Shown here in pieces: positions 53,071 through 62,016 of a DNA stretch of 64,000 nucleotides. The notes beneath the pieces are model-generated. The model was not told where the DNA came from, made no database searches, and saw only the letters and a program-made list of their open reading frames with translations. The first letter of the stretch is position 1, and each line of letters starts with the position of its first letter. The translations under genes and the position numbers were made by a program. The stretch is from Hyphomicrobiaceae bacterium (GTDB taxonomy: Bacteria > Pseudomonadota > Alphaproteobacteria > Rhizobiales > Devosiaceae). Location of the stretch: assembly GCA_020638065.1 (NCBI GenBank), contig JACKJG010000002.1:124001-188000 (forward strand). The letters run 5' to 3'.

Positions 53071-54933
53071 TCAGGACAGGAGTCCAAATAGCACCTCGCG
53101 AACGCCGTCGGGATCACCGGCACCGAGGGCAGCCCGCAATTGCTTCAGACCGTTTTCCAGATCCGTGTGTGTCGCTGTGACAGTTCGAATTCCCAGAATT
53201 TTGGGATGACGCGTGGGCTGCACGCGTTTGGGGTCGTAAAACAGCTCTTCCTTCAGTTTCTCTCCCCGGCGCATCCCGCTGATCGTGATCTCGATATCGC
53301 CATTGGGGTTCTCGGGAGACCGGACTGTCAGGCCTGCGAGGTGGATCATGTTCTCGGCGAGGTCGCGAATTCTGACCGGGTTGCCCATTTCAAGCATGAA
53401 CAGATCGCCGCCCTGGCTGAGTGCGCCAGCCTGAACGATCAATTCGGCGGCCTCGTGAATCGACATGAAATAACGGGTCATGCGCTCGTCAGTCAGCGTG
53501 ATCGGACCGCCATGGGAAATCTGTTCGCGAAACAGCGGGACCACCGAACCGTTCGAGCCCAGAACGTTACCGAACCTGACGGAGCAGAAAATCTGGCCCG
53601 TGCCCTTGGCCTCCGCCCGGGCGCCGAGATCGCGAACGATCAGTTCGGCCCATCGTTTGGTCGCCCCCATCACGCTCGACGGCCGCACGGCCTTGTCGCT
53701 GGAAATCAGAACGAAGTTCTTCACGCCAAGGTCATAGGCCGCCTGTGCGAGGGTTCTGGTACCGAACACATTGTTGGTCACGCCTTCGGCTACGTTGGAT
53801 TCGAGCAGCGGCACGTGCTTGTGCGCAGCTGCATGGAACACCACCTCGATCTCGTTGGACTTGAGAACGTCCCGCATCAGCCGGTCATCCTCGACGCTGC
53901 CAAGCACTGGCACCAGGACCGCCTTGCCGGTCCGGCGCAGTTCCCGGTCAATCTGGTAAAGTGCGTGTTCGTTGGCTTCGAGCAGGACCAGACGCTTGGG
54001 ATTATGCCGCGCGATCAGCCGGGTCAGTTCGGAGCCGATTGACCCGCCTGCGCCCGACACCAGAATGGCGCGGTCCCTTATCATCTGACGGATCAGGTCC
54101 TCGTCAGGGGCAACCGCTGAACGCCCAAGCAAGTCATCGATATCGATCTCGCGAACCTGATTGATAAGATATTTGCCCGATGCGAGATCGGTGATCGAGG
54201 GCAAAGCGCGAACGCTTACGCCCAGCCCGGCAAGCTCGGTATAGATCGACTGGCGGCGTTCGGGAGCGATGGACGGCAGGGACAGGATCACTTCCCTGAC
54301 TTCGCGAGAGCGCACCAGGTCGGCGACCCGTCCGGGCGCAAAGACGCGGATGCCCGATACATCATGACCGTGAAGCCCCGGATCGTCGTCAATGAAGCCC
54401 ACAACATGGCGCCCGCCATGCGACTTGAGCGCTGCGGCAAGCTGCACGCCCGCTTCCCCCGCGCCATAGACCAAAGCCCTGATGCGCTGCGGTTCCGACA
54501 TTTCGGGGTCGATGAGAAACCGCTTCGCGGCAAATCGCGAACCGGCCACGACCACCATAGACAGGAGCCAGTAAAGCACCGGCACGGAACGCGGCGCGCC
54601 GACAATGCCCGTCATTGCAGTGAGGTAGACAATTGCCATCCAGATTACGGTGGCCAGAAAGGTGCCCTTGACGATTGTCCAGACCGCGCGTTCGGGTAGA
54701 TAGCGGATAACGGCCCGGTACAATCCCATACGAATGAAGACCGGCAATGCCGTCATCGGCGCCAGCAACATGACCACCAATTGCCCATCGTTGGGAATGA
54801 ACCGCGTGTTGAGGCGCAGCGAATAGGCCAGCCAGACGCAAAAAGTCAGGGCAACGAAATCGAAGATGACCAGCACTGCGCGCTTCGTGGCGCGCGGCAA
54901 TTGATTGAGGCGCCTGCGGATGTACTCAAGCAT
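53071..54933 (-). CDS. Nucleoside-diphosphate-sugar 4,6-dehydratase, WbpM/CapD/FlaA1 type
   Basis: The product has about 620 residues. Four membrane helices (residues about 15-135) precede a NAD-binding region (VYGAGEAGVQLAAAL) and a C-terminal SDR domain: VSGAGGSIGSELTRLI cofactor loop, FHAAAHKHVPLLE, and SSDKAVRPSSVMGATKR, in which Met replaces the usual catalytic Tyr, as in WbpM. Such enzymes turn UDP-GlcNAc into the 4-keto-6-deoxy sugar. The start overlaps the transferase gene by 8 bp. Neighbours correspond to WbpL and WbpV. Confidence 0.93.
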   Translation of the reverse strand: MLEYIRRRLNQLPRATKRAVLVIFDFVALTFCVWLAYSLRLNTRFIPNDGQLVVMLLAPMTALPVFIRMGLYRAVIRYLPERAVWTIVKGTFLATVIWMAIVYLTAMTGIVGAPRSVPVLYWLLSMVVVAGSRFAAKRFLIDPEMSEPQRIRALVYGAGEAGVQLAAALKSHGGRHVVGFIDDDPGLHGHDVSGIRVFAPGRVADLVRSREVREVILSLPSIAPERRQSIYTELAGLGVSVRALPSITDLASGKYLINQVREIDIDDLLGRSAVAPDEDLIRQMIRDRAILVSGAGGSIGSELTRLIARHNPKRLVLLEANEHALYQIDRELRRTGKAVLVPVLGSVEDDRLMRDVLKSNEIEVVFHAAAHKHVPLLESNVAEGVTNNVFGTRTLAQAAYDLGVKNFVLISSDKAVRPSSVMGATKRWAELIVRDLGARAEAKGTGQIFCSVRFGNVLGSNGSVVPLFREQISHGGPITLTDERMTRYFMSIHEAAELIVQAGALSQGGDLFMLEMGNPVRIRDLAENMIHLAGLTVRSPENPNGDIEITISGMRRGEKLKEELFYDPKRVQPTRHPKILGIRTVTATHTDLENGLKQLRAALGAGDPDGVREVLFGLLS

Positions 54934-55936
54934 ACTCGGACTGTCCCGCTTTGTTGCGCACCACAAACACGATTGCAGGAAAATAGGCAAGGACCAGTCC
55001 GGGCAAAGACGGCAGGATGTCCAGTTGAATCAGCGCGGCCAAAGGCAGCAGCCAGACCAGATTGTAAACCAGATAGACCGCGACGGTCCGGGCATGCCCG
55101 ATCTTGCGAGCCAAGTGCTGGTAGGCGTGGCTGCGATGACCCTCCCAGACCCGTTTGCCGCGCAAGGCCCTTGTGCCGAGGGTCACGCCGGCATCGGTCA
55201 AAAATGCTGCGGGCAATAACACTGTAGCATAGGGATTGACGCAGCCGGACATCACCGCCGCAAGGCTGACCCAGAATATTGCCGCCGCATGAAAGTAGGC
55301 TCCGGCATCGCCACCGAAAATGCGCGCGCGCTGCCAGTTGAAAATCAGAAAGGTGATCGCAGCCAGCGCGGCTGCGCCGGCAAACAACCAAATGGGCGAG
55401 GACGGTGGGGCCGACATGGCCGCAAGTGCCATCAACCCGACGAGTACGAACGCCATTTCGCTCGCCGCGATACCGTCGATACCGTCCATGAAATTGAAGA
55501 GATTGATCCACAATCCGCCGGCCAGTGCCATGGCAATCAATACCGGGGCCGCTATCCAGATCGGCAAGGTGACGAACCAGTCCCAACCACCGGCGAGCAG
55601 GACAAGCAGCAGCGCGGCCAACAATTGCGCGGCGAGGCGCTGTGTCACCGGGAGATTGAAGAGGTCATCGGCAAAACCCACGAGTGCGAGCGCGGCGATG
55701 GTCGCAACCGGCGCGATCAGGCCGGGATCGTTGTGGACGAGCGCCAGTAGCAGGCCGGACAATGTGGCGCCCAGTGCCAGAACGATGCCCGCGCCGCTGG
55801 CGCGCGCGCCGTCGTGGGACGAACGTGCATTGGCAACCTGAATCAGCCCCAAATCGACGGCCCGCGCCTGCAACAGCGGGACAAGCGCGAGGGTCAATGC
55901 CGGAGCAATCAAGACGATGAGCAGATCGACGATCAT
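54926..55936 (-). CDS. Undecaprenyl-phosphate sugar-1-phosphate transferase (WecA/WbpL type)
   Basis: This 336-residue membrane protein of the MraY/WecA family has about ten helices. Catalytic motifs are FADDLFNL (DD), NLFNFMDGIDGIAA, FGGDAGAYF and the HIH-type loop HRSHAYQHLARKIGH. It would load the first sugar onto undecaprenyl phosphate. Between a 4-reductase-like gene and a WbpM-like gene, QuiNAc or FucNAc is the likely first sugar rather than GlcNAc. The ATG at 55936 starts directly at the first helix; upstream frame overlaps the neighbouring gene. Confidence 0.9.
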   Translation of the reverse strand: MIVDLLIVLIAPALTLALVPLLQARAVDLGLIQVANARSSHDGARASGAGIVLALGATLSGLLLALVHNDPGLIAPVATIAALALVGFADDLFNLPVTQRLAAQLLAALLLVLLAGGWDWFVTLPIWIAAPVLIAMALAGGLWINLFNFMDGIDGIAASEMAFVLVGLMALAAMSAPPSSPIWLFAGAAALAAITFLIFNWQRARIFGGDAGAYFHAAAIFWVSLAAVMSGCVNPYATVLLPAAFLTDAGVTLGTRALRGKRVWEGHRSHAYQHLARKIGHARTVAVYLVYNLVWLLPLAALIQLDILPSLPGLVLAYFPAIVFVVRNKAGQSEYA

Positions 55937-55971
55937 GAAAATGCCATAGCGCAAAACGGAGATCGAAACAG

Positions 55972-56952
55972 CTATTTGTGCGATGCGGATTGCTGTGTGC
56001 GTCCCGCGAACCACTTCGCGGTCTCGGCCAGGGCGTCGCGAGCATTGCGTGGCGGTGTCCAGCCGGCCGCCTTTTTGAAGTCAGCGGCATCGACGCTCAG
56101 CGTCCCGGTCAGTTTGCGCCATTCATCGCTTCGCCCGATGAGCGAAAGCGCAAACTCAACCAGCGACGGAGGCGCCCAGACTATTGATGCCTTGCGCTTC
56201 ATCGGGGCACGCAGGATACGCACCAGTTCCGGCGTGGAAAAACTCTCATCATCGGCAACCAGATAGGAGCGGTTCCCGGTTCCGCGGCGGCCGAGCACGT
56301 GCACAATCGCATCGGCCAGATTGGCGGCGGCAATCATGGTCCGCTCGTTGTGGACGCCGCCCAAGGGCAGGGGCAGGCCGGATCCAGCCAGGCCGAGCAA
56401 TTGATTGAAGCGCGCCGGCACGCCGGGACCGTAAACGAGGGGCGAGCGCAGTATGGTGACGGTGAATGTCTCGGACTCAAGGGCGCGCAGCGCCTTTTCA
56501 GCCAGCCACTTTGAACGGCCATAATCCGTTTGCGGGTCCGGCAAACTGGTGCCATCGAGACGGGTGATGCCCGAAGGATAGACAGCGATTGAACTGAGAA
56601 AGACAAACTGTCTGACGCCGGCCCGCTTGGCCTGTTGTGCCAGATTTGCCGTTGCCAGCGTGTTGACCGTCTCGAAGGCGCGAGCGGGATCGGATGATTT
56701 CTCATCGAGAACATGTGCCCGGCCGGCAAGATGAACGACATGGGTGACCCCTGAGAGCGCCTCGGTCCAATCCGTATTGGCATCCAGATTACCCGACGCA
56801 AAACCTGCCGCTTCCCCGATATATTCCCCATTCCGGGTAGCAGCGACGGCGCTGATGTTCCGCTTCGCACACACGCTGAGAACATGGGAACCAACGAAGC
56901 CATTGGCTCCGGTCACGAGGACTTTCGTAATTCTGGATTCTGCTGATGTCAT
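55972..56952 (-). CDS. NAD-dependent epimerase/4-reductase (WbpV-like extended SDR)
   Basis: The product has about 326 residues: cofactor loop VLVTGANGFVGSHVLSV, VVHLAGRAHVLDE, SSIAVYPSG (Ser) and YGRSKWLAEKAL (catalytic YxxxK), then NERTMIAAANLADAIVHVL. In clusters next to WbpL and WbpM homologues this family reduces the 4-keto intermediate to UDP-QuiNAc or UDP-FucNAc. That assignment is by context; sequence alone says extended SDR. It appears to be the first gene of the minus-strand polysaccharide operon. Confidence 0.87.
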   Translation of the reverse strand: MTSAESRITKVLVTGANGFVGSHVLSVCAKRNISAVAATRNGEYIGEAAGFASGNLDANTDWTEALSGVTHVVHLAGRAHVLDEKSSDPARAFETVNTLATANLAQQAKRAGVRQFVFLSSIAVYPSGITRLDGTSLPDPQTDYGRSKWLAEKALRALESETFTVTILRSPLVYGPGVPARFNQLLGLAGSGLPLPLGGVHNERTMIAAANLADAIVHVLGRRGTGNRSYLVADDESFSTPELVRILRAPMKRKASIVWAPPSLVEFALSLIGRSDEWRKLTGTLSVDAADFKKAAGWTPPRNARDALAETAKWFAGRTQQSASHK

Positions 56953-57135
56953 TTGCGGTTCCGGGTTGGCTATGTGGCCCGGTTTGCGTCGGGGTGCAAG
57001 AAAAAGCCGACCCAATTTGCATGATCAAACATATTCCGCAGAACAGATGTATGATTGACCTCCTTGCGCTGATGGTTAGGATAGCGCAGTCCGCATCTGG
57101 AGTTTCCGGCTGGGCGGGACCGGAAAGAGGGTTGT

Positions 57136-57873
57136 TTGTTGACAGAAGTATTCACGGAAAAGCGCCGGGATGTGCATAATTCATCGGTGCCGCGTGTTTG
57201 TGTGAGTTGTGAGGCTCGGCACCACGGCATTTGCGGCGTATTGCGCGAGGATGAACTTCTTGAGCTTTCCCGGCATTCGCTGCAAACGGAACATCAGCCC
57301 GGCGAGGAACTGATCGGCGATGCCGAGGATGTAGATTCCTATGCCACGGTCCTGAACGGCGTGGTCAAGCTGACGAAGATCTTGCAAGATGGGCGCCAAC
57401 AGGTCGTCGGGCTGCAATTTGCGCCGGACTTTTTGGGGCGCCTGTTTGCCAGCCAGAGTTCGCTCAATGCCGATGCGGCTTCGAAGGTGCGGCTTTGCCG
57501 CCTGCCCAAATCCACCATCGAACAATTGGTCAGAAACAATCCCCATCTCGAGGCAAGGCTTTTCGAGCAGACGCTGCGGGAGCTGGATGAAGCGCGGGAA
57601 TGGATGGTCACGCTCGGGCGAAAGACCGCCAGCGAAAAGGTGGCCAGTTTTCTGTACCTGATTGCCAGCCATGCCGACCCGACGCGCGAGGTGGGCGGAG
57701 TAAGCTTCGATCTGCCGCTTTCCCGAACCGATATTGCGGACTTTCTTGGGCTGACCATCGAAACGGTCTCGCGCCAGTTCACCAAGCTCAGATCGAGCAA
57801 CGTGATCGAGGTGCAGAATCACCGGCACGTCAAAGTCAGAAGCCTTGAACAGCTCAAGGGTTTGTGCGGGTAG
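57136..57873 (+). CDS. fnrL: FNR-type oxygen-responsive regulator (FnrL/FnrN)
   Basis: The product has 245 residues. The N-terminal cysteine cluster C22-x2-C25-x7-C33 (RVCVSCEARHHGICGVL) plus a distal Cys near 119 (KVRLCRLPK) matches [4Fe-4S]-sensing FnrL/FnrN proteins. The cyclic-nucleotide-like barrel and dimer helix follow, and the recognition helix is FLGLTIETVSRQFTKL with the E-SR contact residues of FNR. The start is TTG with AGAGGG upstream. It sits next to ccoNOQP and an FNR-type box, its classic targets. Confidence 0.93.
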   Translation: MLTEVFTEKRRDVHNSSVPRVCVSCEARHHGICGVLREDELLELSRHSLQTEHQPGEELIGDAEDVDSYATVLNGVVKLTKILQDGRQQVVGLQFAPDFLGRLFASQSSLNADAASKVRLCRLPKSTIEQLVRNNPHLEARLFEQTLRELDEAREWMVTLGRKTASEKVASFLYLIASHADPTREVGGVSFDLPLSRTDIADFLGLTIETVSRQFTKLRSSNVIEVQNHRHVKVRSLEQLKGLCG

Positions 57874-57895
57874 ATTCCCGGGTCAAATCCGGGGA

Positions 57896-58327
57896 TCAGC
57901 CGAGGACGAGATCGACCATTTCACGCTCGACGGCGATATGACGCCGAAGGCTGATGAAGAACCCGCGAAGCATGTAGCCGAGAGCGTCCGGCGCCATCGC
58001 CTTTTCACTGGTCGCAAAGTCGATGAGCGCCTCGCGCACCTCCTCGGCAAAATAAGCATCCTGCTCATGCTCGGAACGAAACCTTCCGAGCGCGCTCTTC
58101 ACCATCGAGCTTTCGCTCGCACGCGCCTCAAGTAGCGGAAACACTTCATTTTCTTCGAAATCGTGGGCCCGGCCAAGCACCAGCGAAATCCGCTCGGCCA
58201 CCTTGAGGGTGCGCGCCTGATCGACATGACCGGGCAAGGCGTCGGCGATCCGTTCGAGATCGTCGCACAATGCGGATTGTTCGTCGTTCGACCGATCGAA
58301 ATCTAGCAAGGTTTTCGTTGTCGCCAT
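57896..58327 (-). CDS. Hemerythrin-like domain protein
   Basis: The product has about 143 residues (ATG 58327; possible longer forms from 58342 or 58390). The four-helix hemerythrin pattern is visible through its spaced histidines: RAHDFEENEVFPLLE, RFRSEHEQDAYFAEE and SLRRHIAVEREMVDLV, with acidic partners for a di-iron site. Such proteins bind O2 or NO or act in iron-centre repair. Placed between fnrL and ccoNOQP, with an FNR-type box upstream, it may be part of the low-oxygen response. Confidence 0.85.
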   Translation of the reverse strand: MATTKTLLDFDRSNDEQSALCDDLERIADALPGHVDQARTLKVAERISLVLGRAHDFEENEVFPLLEARASESSMVKSALGRFRSEHEQDAYFAEEVREALIDFATSEKAMAPDALGYMLRGFFISLRRHIAVEREMVDLVLG

Positions 58328-58426
58328 GGCGTTGAAACCCATTCCCCGGGGGATTGCTGAGTTCTCTATCTGGACAGTTTGCCGCGTCATAATTGGGCAA
58401 AAGAGCACAAGCGCCGCAGGACAACG

Positions 58427-58440
58427 TTGACCTAGGTCAA
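58427..58440. promoter_or_regulatory. FNR/FixK-type box
   Basis: TTGACCTAGGTCAA is a perfect palindrome with the TTGA-N6-TCAA arms of FNR/FixK boxes. Its centre is 88 bp upstream of ccoN and 106 bp upstream of the hemerythrin-like gene on the other strand. If ccoN used it at -41.5, transcription would start near 58475. Confidence 0.85.
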
Positions 58441-58521
58441 GACATCAATCACGGTGCCCGATATGAGCCTTTCGATGCAACTTGTCAGGCTAGGCATGAG
58501 GCGGCCTGAAAAGGGGGTAAA

Positions 58522-60137
58522 ATGCAGAAAACTGGAACTAGAAACACCGGGGCTGCCATAGTCCTGGCGGTGGGAGCGTTGATCACGCTTCTGCTCGCCG
58601 GGTTCGCGCAGGACAGCCTCTTCCGCATACATATGGGTGTCGTTACGGTCGCCCTTGGTATCGCGGCTATCGTGGCGCTCCGCCGGATCGATTTTTCCGG
58701 CAGTGCGCTTGTGGACGACGAGAGCGGCTATATGGACGGACCCATCCGGGTTGGTGCCATCATGACCGTGTTCTGGGGCGTGGTCGGCTTTCTGGTCGGC
58801 GTGATTGTGGCGACACAATTGGCGGTTCCCGAACTCAATTTCGGTCCTTATCTGACTTTCGGCCGTTTGCGTCCGCTGCACACGTCTGCCGTGATCTTTG
58901 CCTTTGGCGGAACCGCGCTGATTACGACCAGCATGTATGTGGTGCAGCGCACCACGCGTGCCCGGTTGTTCGGTGGCGGCTTGGCCTGGTTCGTCTTCTG
59001 GGGCTATCAGCTTTTCATTCTGATGGCGGCGACCGGCTATATTCTCGGTATCACCGAGAGCCGCGAATATGCGGAACCGGAATGGTATGTTGACCTGTGG
59101 CTGACCATCGTCTGGGTGGCCTATCTTCTCATGTTCATGGGAACGCTGATCAAGCGGAAAGAACCCCACATCTATGTGGCCAACTGGTTCTATCTCAGCT
59201 TCATCGTGACCATCGCCATGCTGCATGTGGTCAACAACCTGTCCATCCCCGTCTCGTTCCTGGGCTCGAAGAGCTATTCGCTTTTCTCCGGCGTTCAGGA
59301 TGCTCTGACGCAATGGTGGTACGGGCACAACGCGGTGGGTTTCTTCCTGACGGCCGGCTTCCTTGCAGATGTACTATTTCATGCCCAAGCAGGCAGAACG
59401 TCCGGTCTATTCCTTACCGGATGTCGATCATCCACTTCTGGGCGCTGATCTTCCTTTATATTCAATGCGACGACGCACCATCTGCAATTCATACGGCTCT
59501 GCCGGACTGGGCGCAGATCGGGCATGGTCTTCCGATCATGCTGTGGATGCCTCCTGGGTGGCATGATCAACGGTCTGATGATTTTGTCGGGCGCTTCCGG
59601 GACAAGATGCGCACCGACCCGATCATCCGCATGATGGTCATCGCCCGTCGCCTTTATGGCATGTCGACCTTTGAAGGTCCGGTCATGTCGATCAAGGCGG
59701 TCAACGGCCTGTCCCACTATACAGATTGACCATCGGCCACGTGCACTGGGTGCTCGGGCTGGGTTGGCTTGATCTCGTTCGGCGCGATGCTACTTCCTGG
59801 TACCAAGCGGGGCCGCTCGGGTCTTTATTCCCTGCGCAAGGTCAACTGGCAATTGGGTTGGCTACACTCGGCATCGTGATCTACGCGGCCGTGATGTGGG
59901 CTGCCGAGTATCACGCAAGGCCTGATGTGGCGCGAATACGATCTGCAAGGCTTCCTGGTCGGCCTGTTCGCAGAAACCGTGGCGGCCAAGCCCTACTACG
60001 TGCTGCGCCGGCGGTCTTTCGTATCTGACCGGCGGACTGATCATGGCCCGAGGGATCTGGATGACCATTCTGGTCGCCGGCGTAGTGAAAGCCGATTGCT
60101 GGTGCTGTCACCCGCAGCGGCGCAACCAGCAGAGTAA
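58522..60137 (+). pseudogene. ccoN: cbb3-type cytochrome oxidase subunit I, frame disrupted after about residue 280
   Basis: The first 280 residues read cleanly: helices, the haem-ligand region RPLHTSAVIFAFGGTAL and QWWYGHNAVGFFLTAGFL. After about 59362 the frame changes repeatedly, yet conserved CcoN pieces continue in different frames: MYYFMPKQAERPVYS, RMSIIHFWALIFLYI, TALPDWAQ, GGMINGLM, RTDPIIRMM, YGMSTFEGPVMSIKAVNGLS, TIGHVH and GLMWREYD. At least ten small indels would be needed to restore one frame. Residue content is otherwise preserved, so sequencing or assembly error is the likely cause. AGGGGG precedes the ATG. Confidence 0.85.
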
Positions 60138-60149
60138 GGATATCGTCTT

Positions 60150-60886
60150 ATGGGACTTCTTGACAGATAATGTGCTTGAGCGCGCAACGCCACCTTTGCT
60201 CATGGTTCAAGTCACTTCTGGTGGTTGCCATCGGCGGCATCGTGGAAATCGCCCCGCTGTTCTATCTTCAGAACACGATCGAAAAGGTGGAGGGGATGCG
60301 CCCCTACACCCCTCTCGAACTGGAAGGCCGGAACATCTATGTCCGCGAAGGGTGCTATGTTTGCCACTCGCAGATGATCCGTCCGTTCCGCGACGAGGTG
60401 GAACGCTATGGTCATTATTCGCTCGCCGCAGAGTCGATGTATGATCATCCGTTCCAGTGGGGCTCCAAACGTACCGGTCCGGATCTGGCCCGTGTTGGCG
60501 ACCGCTATTCGAACGAATGGCATGTCCAGCATTTGACCGATCCGCGCTCGGTGGTGCCTGAATCCGTTATGCCGGCCTACGGTTTCCTGGCCAATGCAAA
60601 GCTTGAATATGACAATATTGCTGCGCATCTGGCCACGAACACGATCGTGGGTGTGCCTTACACTCAGGACGAGATCGACAATGCGATCGAAGACCTGAAG
60701 GCACAGGCTGATCCGGAGGCTGATACCGACGGATTGTTCGCGCGCTACGGCGAGAACGTGAAAGTTGCCGACTTTGACGGCAACCCGAACGAACTCACCG
60801 AAATGGATGCGCTCGTTGCCTATCTGCAAATGCTCGGCACGCTGGTCGATTTCTCGACCTACGAAGCCGAAGCCAACTATCGCTAG
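60150..60886 (+). pseudogene. ccoO: cbb3-type cytochrome oxidase subunit II, frame disrupted near the N-terminus
   Basis: The ATG at 60150 (AAGGAT upstream) reads MGLLDR and then hits a stop. VLERATPPLL and LLVVAIGGIVEIAPLFYLQN follow in other frames. From about 60215 to 60886 the frame is open and full CcoO: TPLELEGRNIYVREGCYVCH with the haem c motif CYVCH, MIRPFRDEVERYGHYS, and WGSKRTGPDLARVGDRYSNE. As in ccoN, a few small indels in the first 65 bases explain the break. If corrected, the protein is about 244 residues, normal length. Confidence 0.85.
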
Positions 60887-60898
60887 GAGGGTCTGACT

Positions 60899-61075
60899 AT
60901 GGACTACAACGCCTTCCGGCATTTCGCAGATAGCTGGGGATTGTTGTACATGTTCGCCGTTTTTGTTGGCGTCATTGTTCTCCTCTTCCTGCCCGGCGCC
61001 AAGCGCCGGGCCAGCGAAGCGGCCAACATTCCCCTCAACGACGATCATCCGCTCGAAGAGGAGCGTAGAACATGA
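60899..61075 (+). CDS. ccoQ: cbb3 oxidase small subunit CcoQ
   Basis: This 58-residue protein starts MDYNAFRHFADSWGLLYM, has one membrane helix (FAVFVGVIVLLFLPGAKRR) and a polar tail NIPLNDDHPLEEERRT, typical of CcoQ. An AGGAGG site overlaps the end of ccoO. The gene overlaps ccoP by 4 bp (ATGA). The frame is intact here, showing that the upstream damage is local. Confidence 0.92.
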   Translation: MDYNAFRHFADSWGLLYMFAVFVGVIVLLFLPGAKRRASEAANIPLNDDHPLEEERRT

Positions 61076-61944
61076 GCAATTCGCACGAACGTGAAGTTGA
61101 CGAGCTCAGCGGCACCGAAACAACGGGGCATGTCTGGGACGGTATCAAGGAGCTGAACACGCCCCTGCCACGCTGGTGGTTGTGGACGTTCTACGGCACC
61201 ATCATTTGGGCCATCGGTTACGTGATTGCGTACCCGGCCATCCCGCTGATTTCGGGAGCCACTTCGGGTGTGCTCGGCTATTCCAGCCGCGGTGCACTGG
61301 ACGACAAACTGGAACTGGCGAAAGAAGCGCAAGCCGTCTTTGTTGACCAGATTGCATCGATGAGTGTCGATGACATCGTGGCCAATGACGAACTGGCCCG
61401 CTTTGCCCGTGCCGGTGGCGCCTCGGTGTTCAAGGTCTACTGCACGCAGTGCCATGGTTCAGGCGCACAGGGTGGCAATGGCTATCCCAACCTGAACGAT
61501 GACGAGTGGATCTGGGGCGGCTCGGTCGACCAGATTTACACGACCATCGCCCATGGTGCCCGGTATGATGCCGATCCGGATACGCATATCAACGAAATGC
61601 CGGTCTTTGGTGACGATTATCTGTCGCCTGAAGAGATCGAATCCGTTTCGAAATATGTGGCTTCGCTGAGCGGCGTCGAAGGTGGCGCAGCGACGGAAGA
61701 GGGCAAGACCCTGTTTGAGGACAATTGCGTGGCCTGCCATGGCGAAGGTGGCGCAGGTGAACCGGATCTCGGCGCACCGGCCCTCAACAATGCCATCTGG
61801 CTTTACGGCGGTACGCTGGCGGACATCGAAGCCCAGGTGACGCGTCCGCGTCATGGCGAGATGCCGGCCTGGTCGCTCAAGCTGGACGATGCGACGGTCA
61901 AGGAACTGGCCGTTTACGTTCACTCGCTCGGCGGCGGTCAATAG
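61072..61944 (+). CDS. ccoP: cbb3-type cytochrome oxidase dihaem subunit
   Basis: CcoP is the periplasmic electron entry subunit. It has 290 residues. One membrane helix at about 35-60 (PRWWLWTFYGTIIWAIGYVI) is followed by two cytochrome c domains with CTQCH at 124-128 and CVACH at 219-223. Methionine ligand candidates are in NEMPVFG and GEMPAWS. The start overlaps ccoQ. It is last in the operon; no ccoGHIS genes follow in this window. Confidence 0.96.
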   Translation: MSNSHEREVDELSGTETTGHVWDGIKELNTPLPRWWLWTFYGTIIWAIGYVIAYPAIPLISGATSGVLGYSSRGALDDKLELAKEAQAVFVDQIASMSVDDIVANDELARFARAGGASVFKVYCTQCHGSGAQGGNGYPNLNDDEWIWGGSVDQIYTTIAHGARYDADPDTHINEMPVFGDDYLSPEEIESVSKYVASLSGVEGGAATEEGKTLFEDNCVACHGEGGAGEPDLGAPALNNAIWLYGGTLADIEAQVTRPRHGEMPAWSLKLDDATVKELAVYVHSLGGGQ

Positions 61945-61964
61945 GCCAAAGCCACATGAACCTG

Positions 61965-61993
61965 AAAAGCCCGGCCTTTGTGCCGGGCTTTTT
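61965..61993. terminator. Bidirectional rho-independent terminator
   Basis: AAAAGCCCGGC and GCCGGGCTTTTT pair over a six-base loop, with a T-run after each side depending on strand. It lies between the stop of ccoP at 61944 and that of the convergent gene at 62017. Confidence 0.9.
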
Positions 61994-62016
61994 GTTTGCT
62001 CTGACGTTGGACGCTC

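Noticed and set aside
57005..57025. Possible FNR half-site near the fnrL promoter (TTGCATGATCAAA)
   Set aside because: Only one arm (ATCAA) fits; spacing and the other arm do not match TTGAT-N4-ATCAA.
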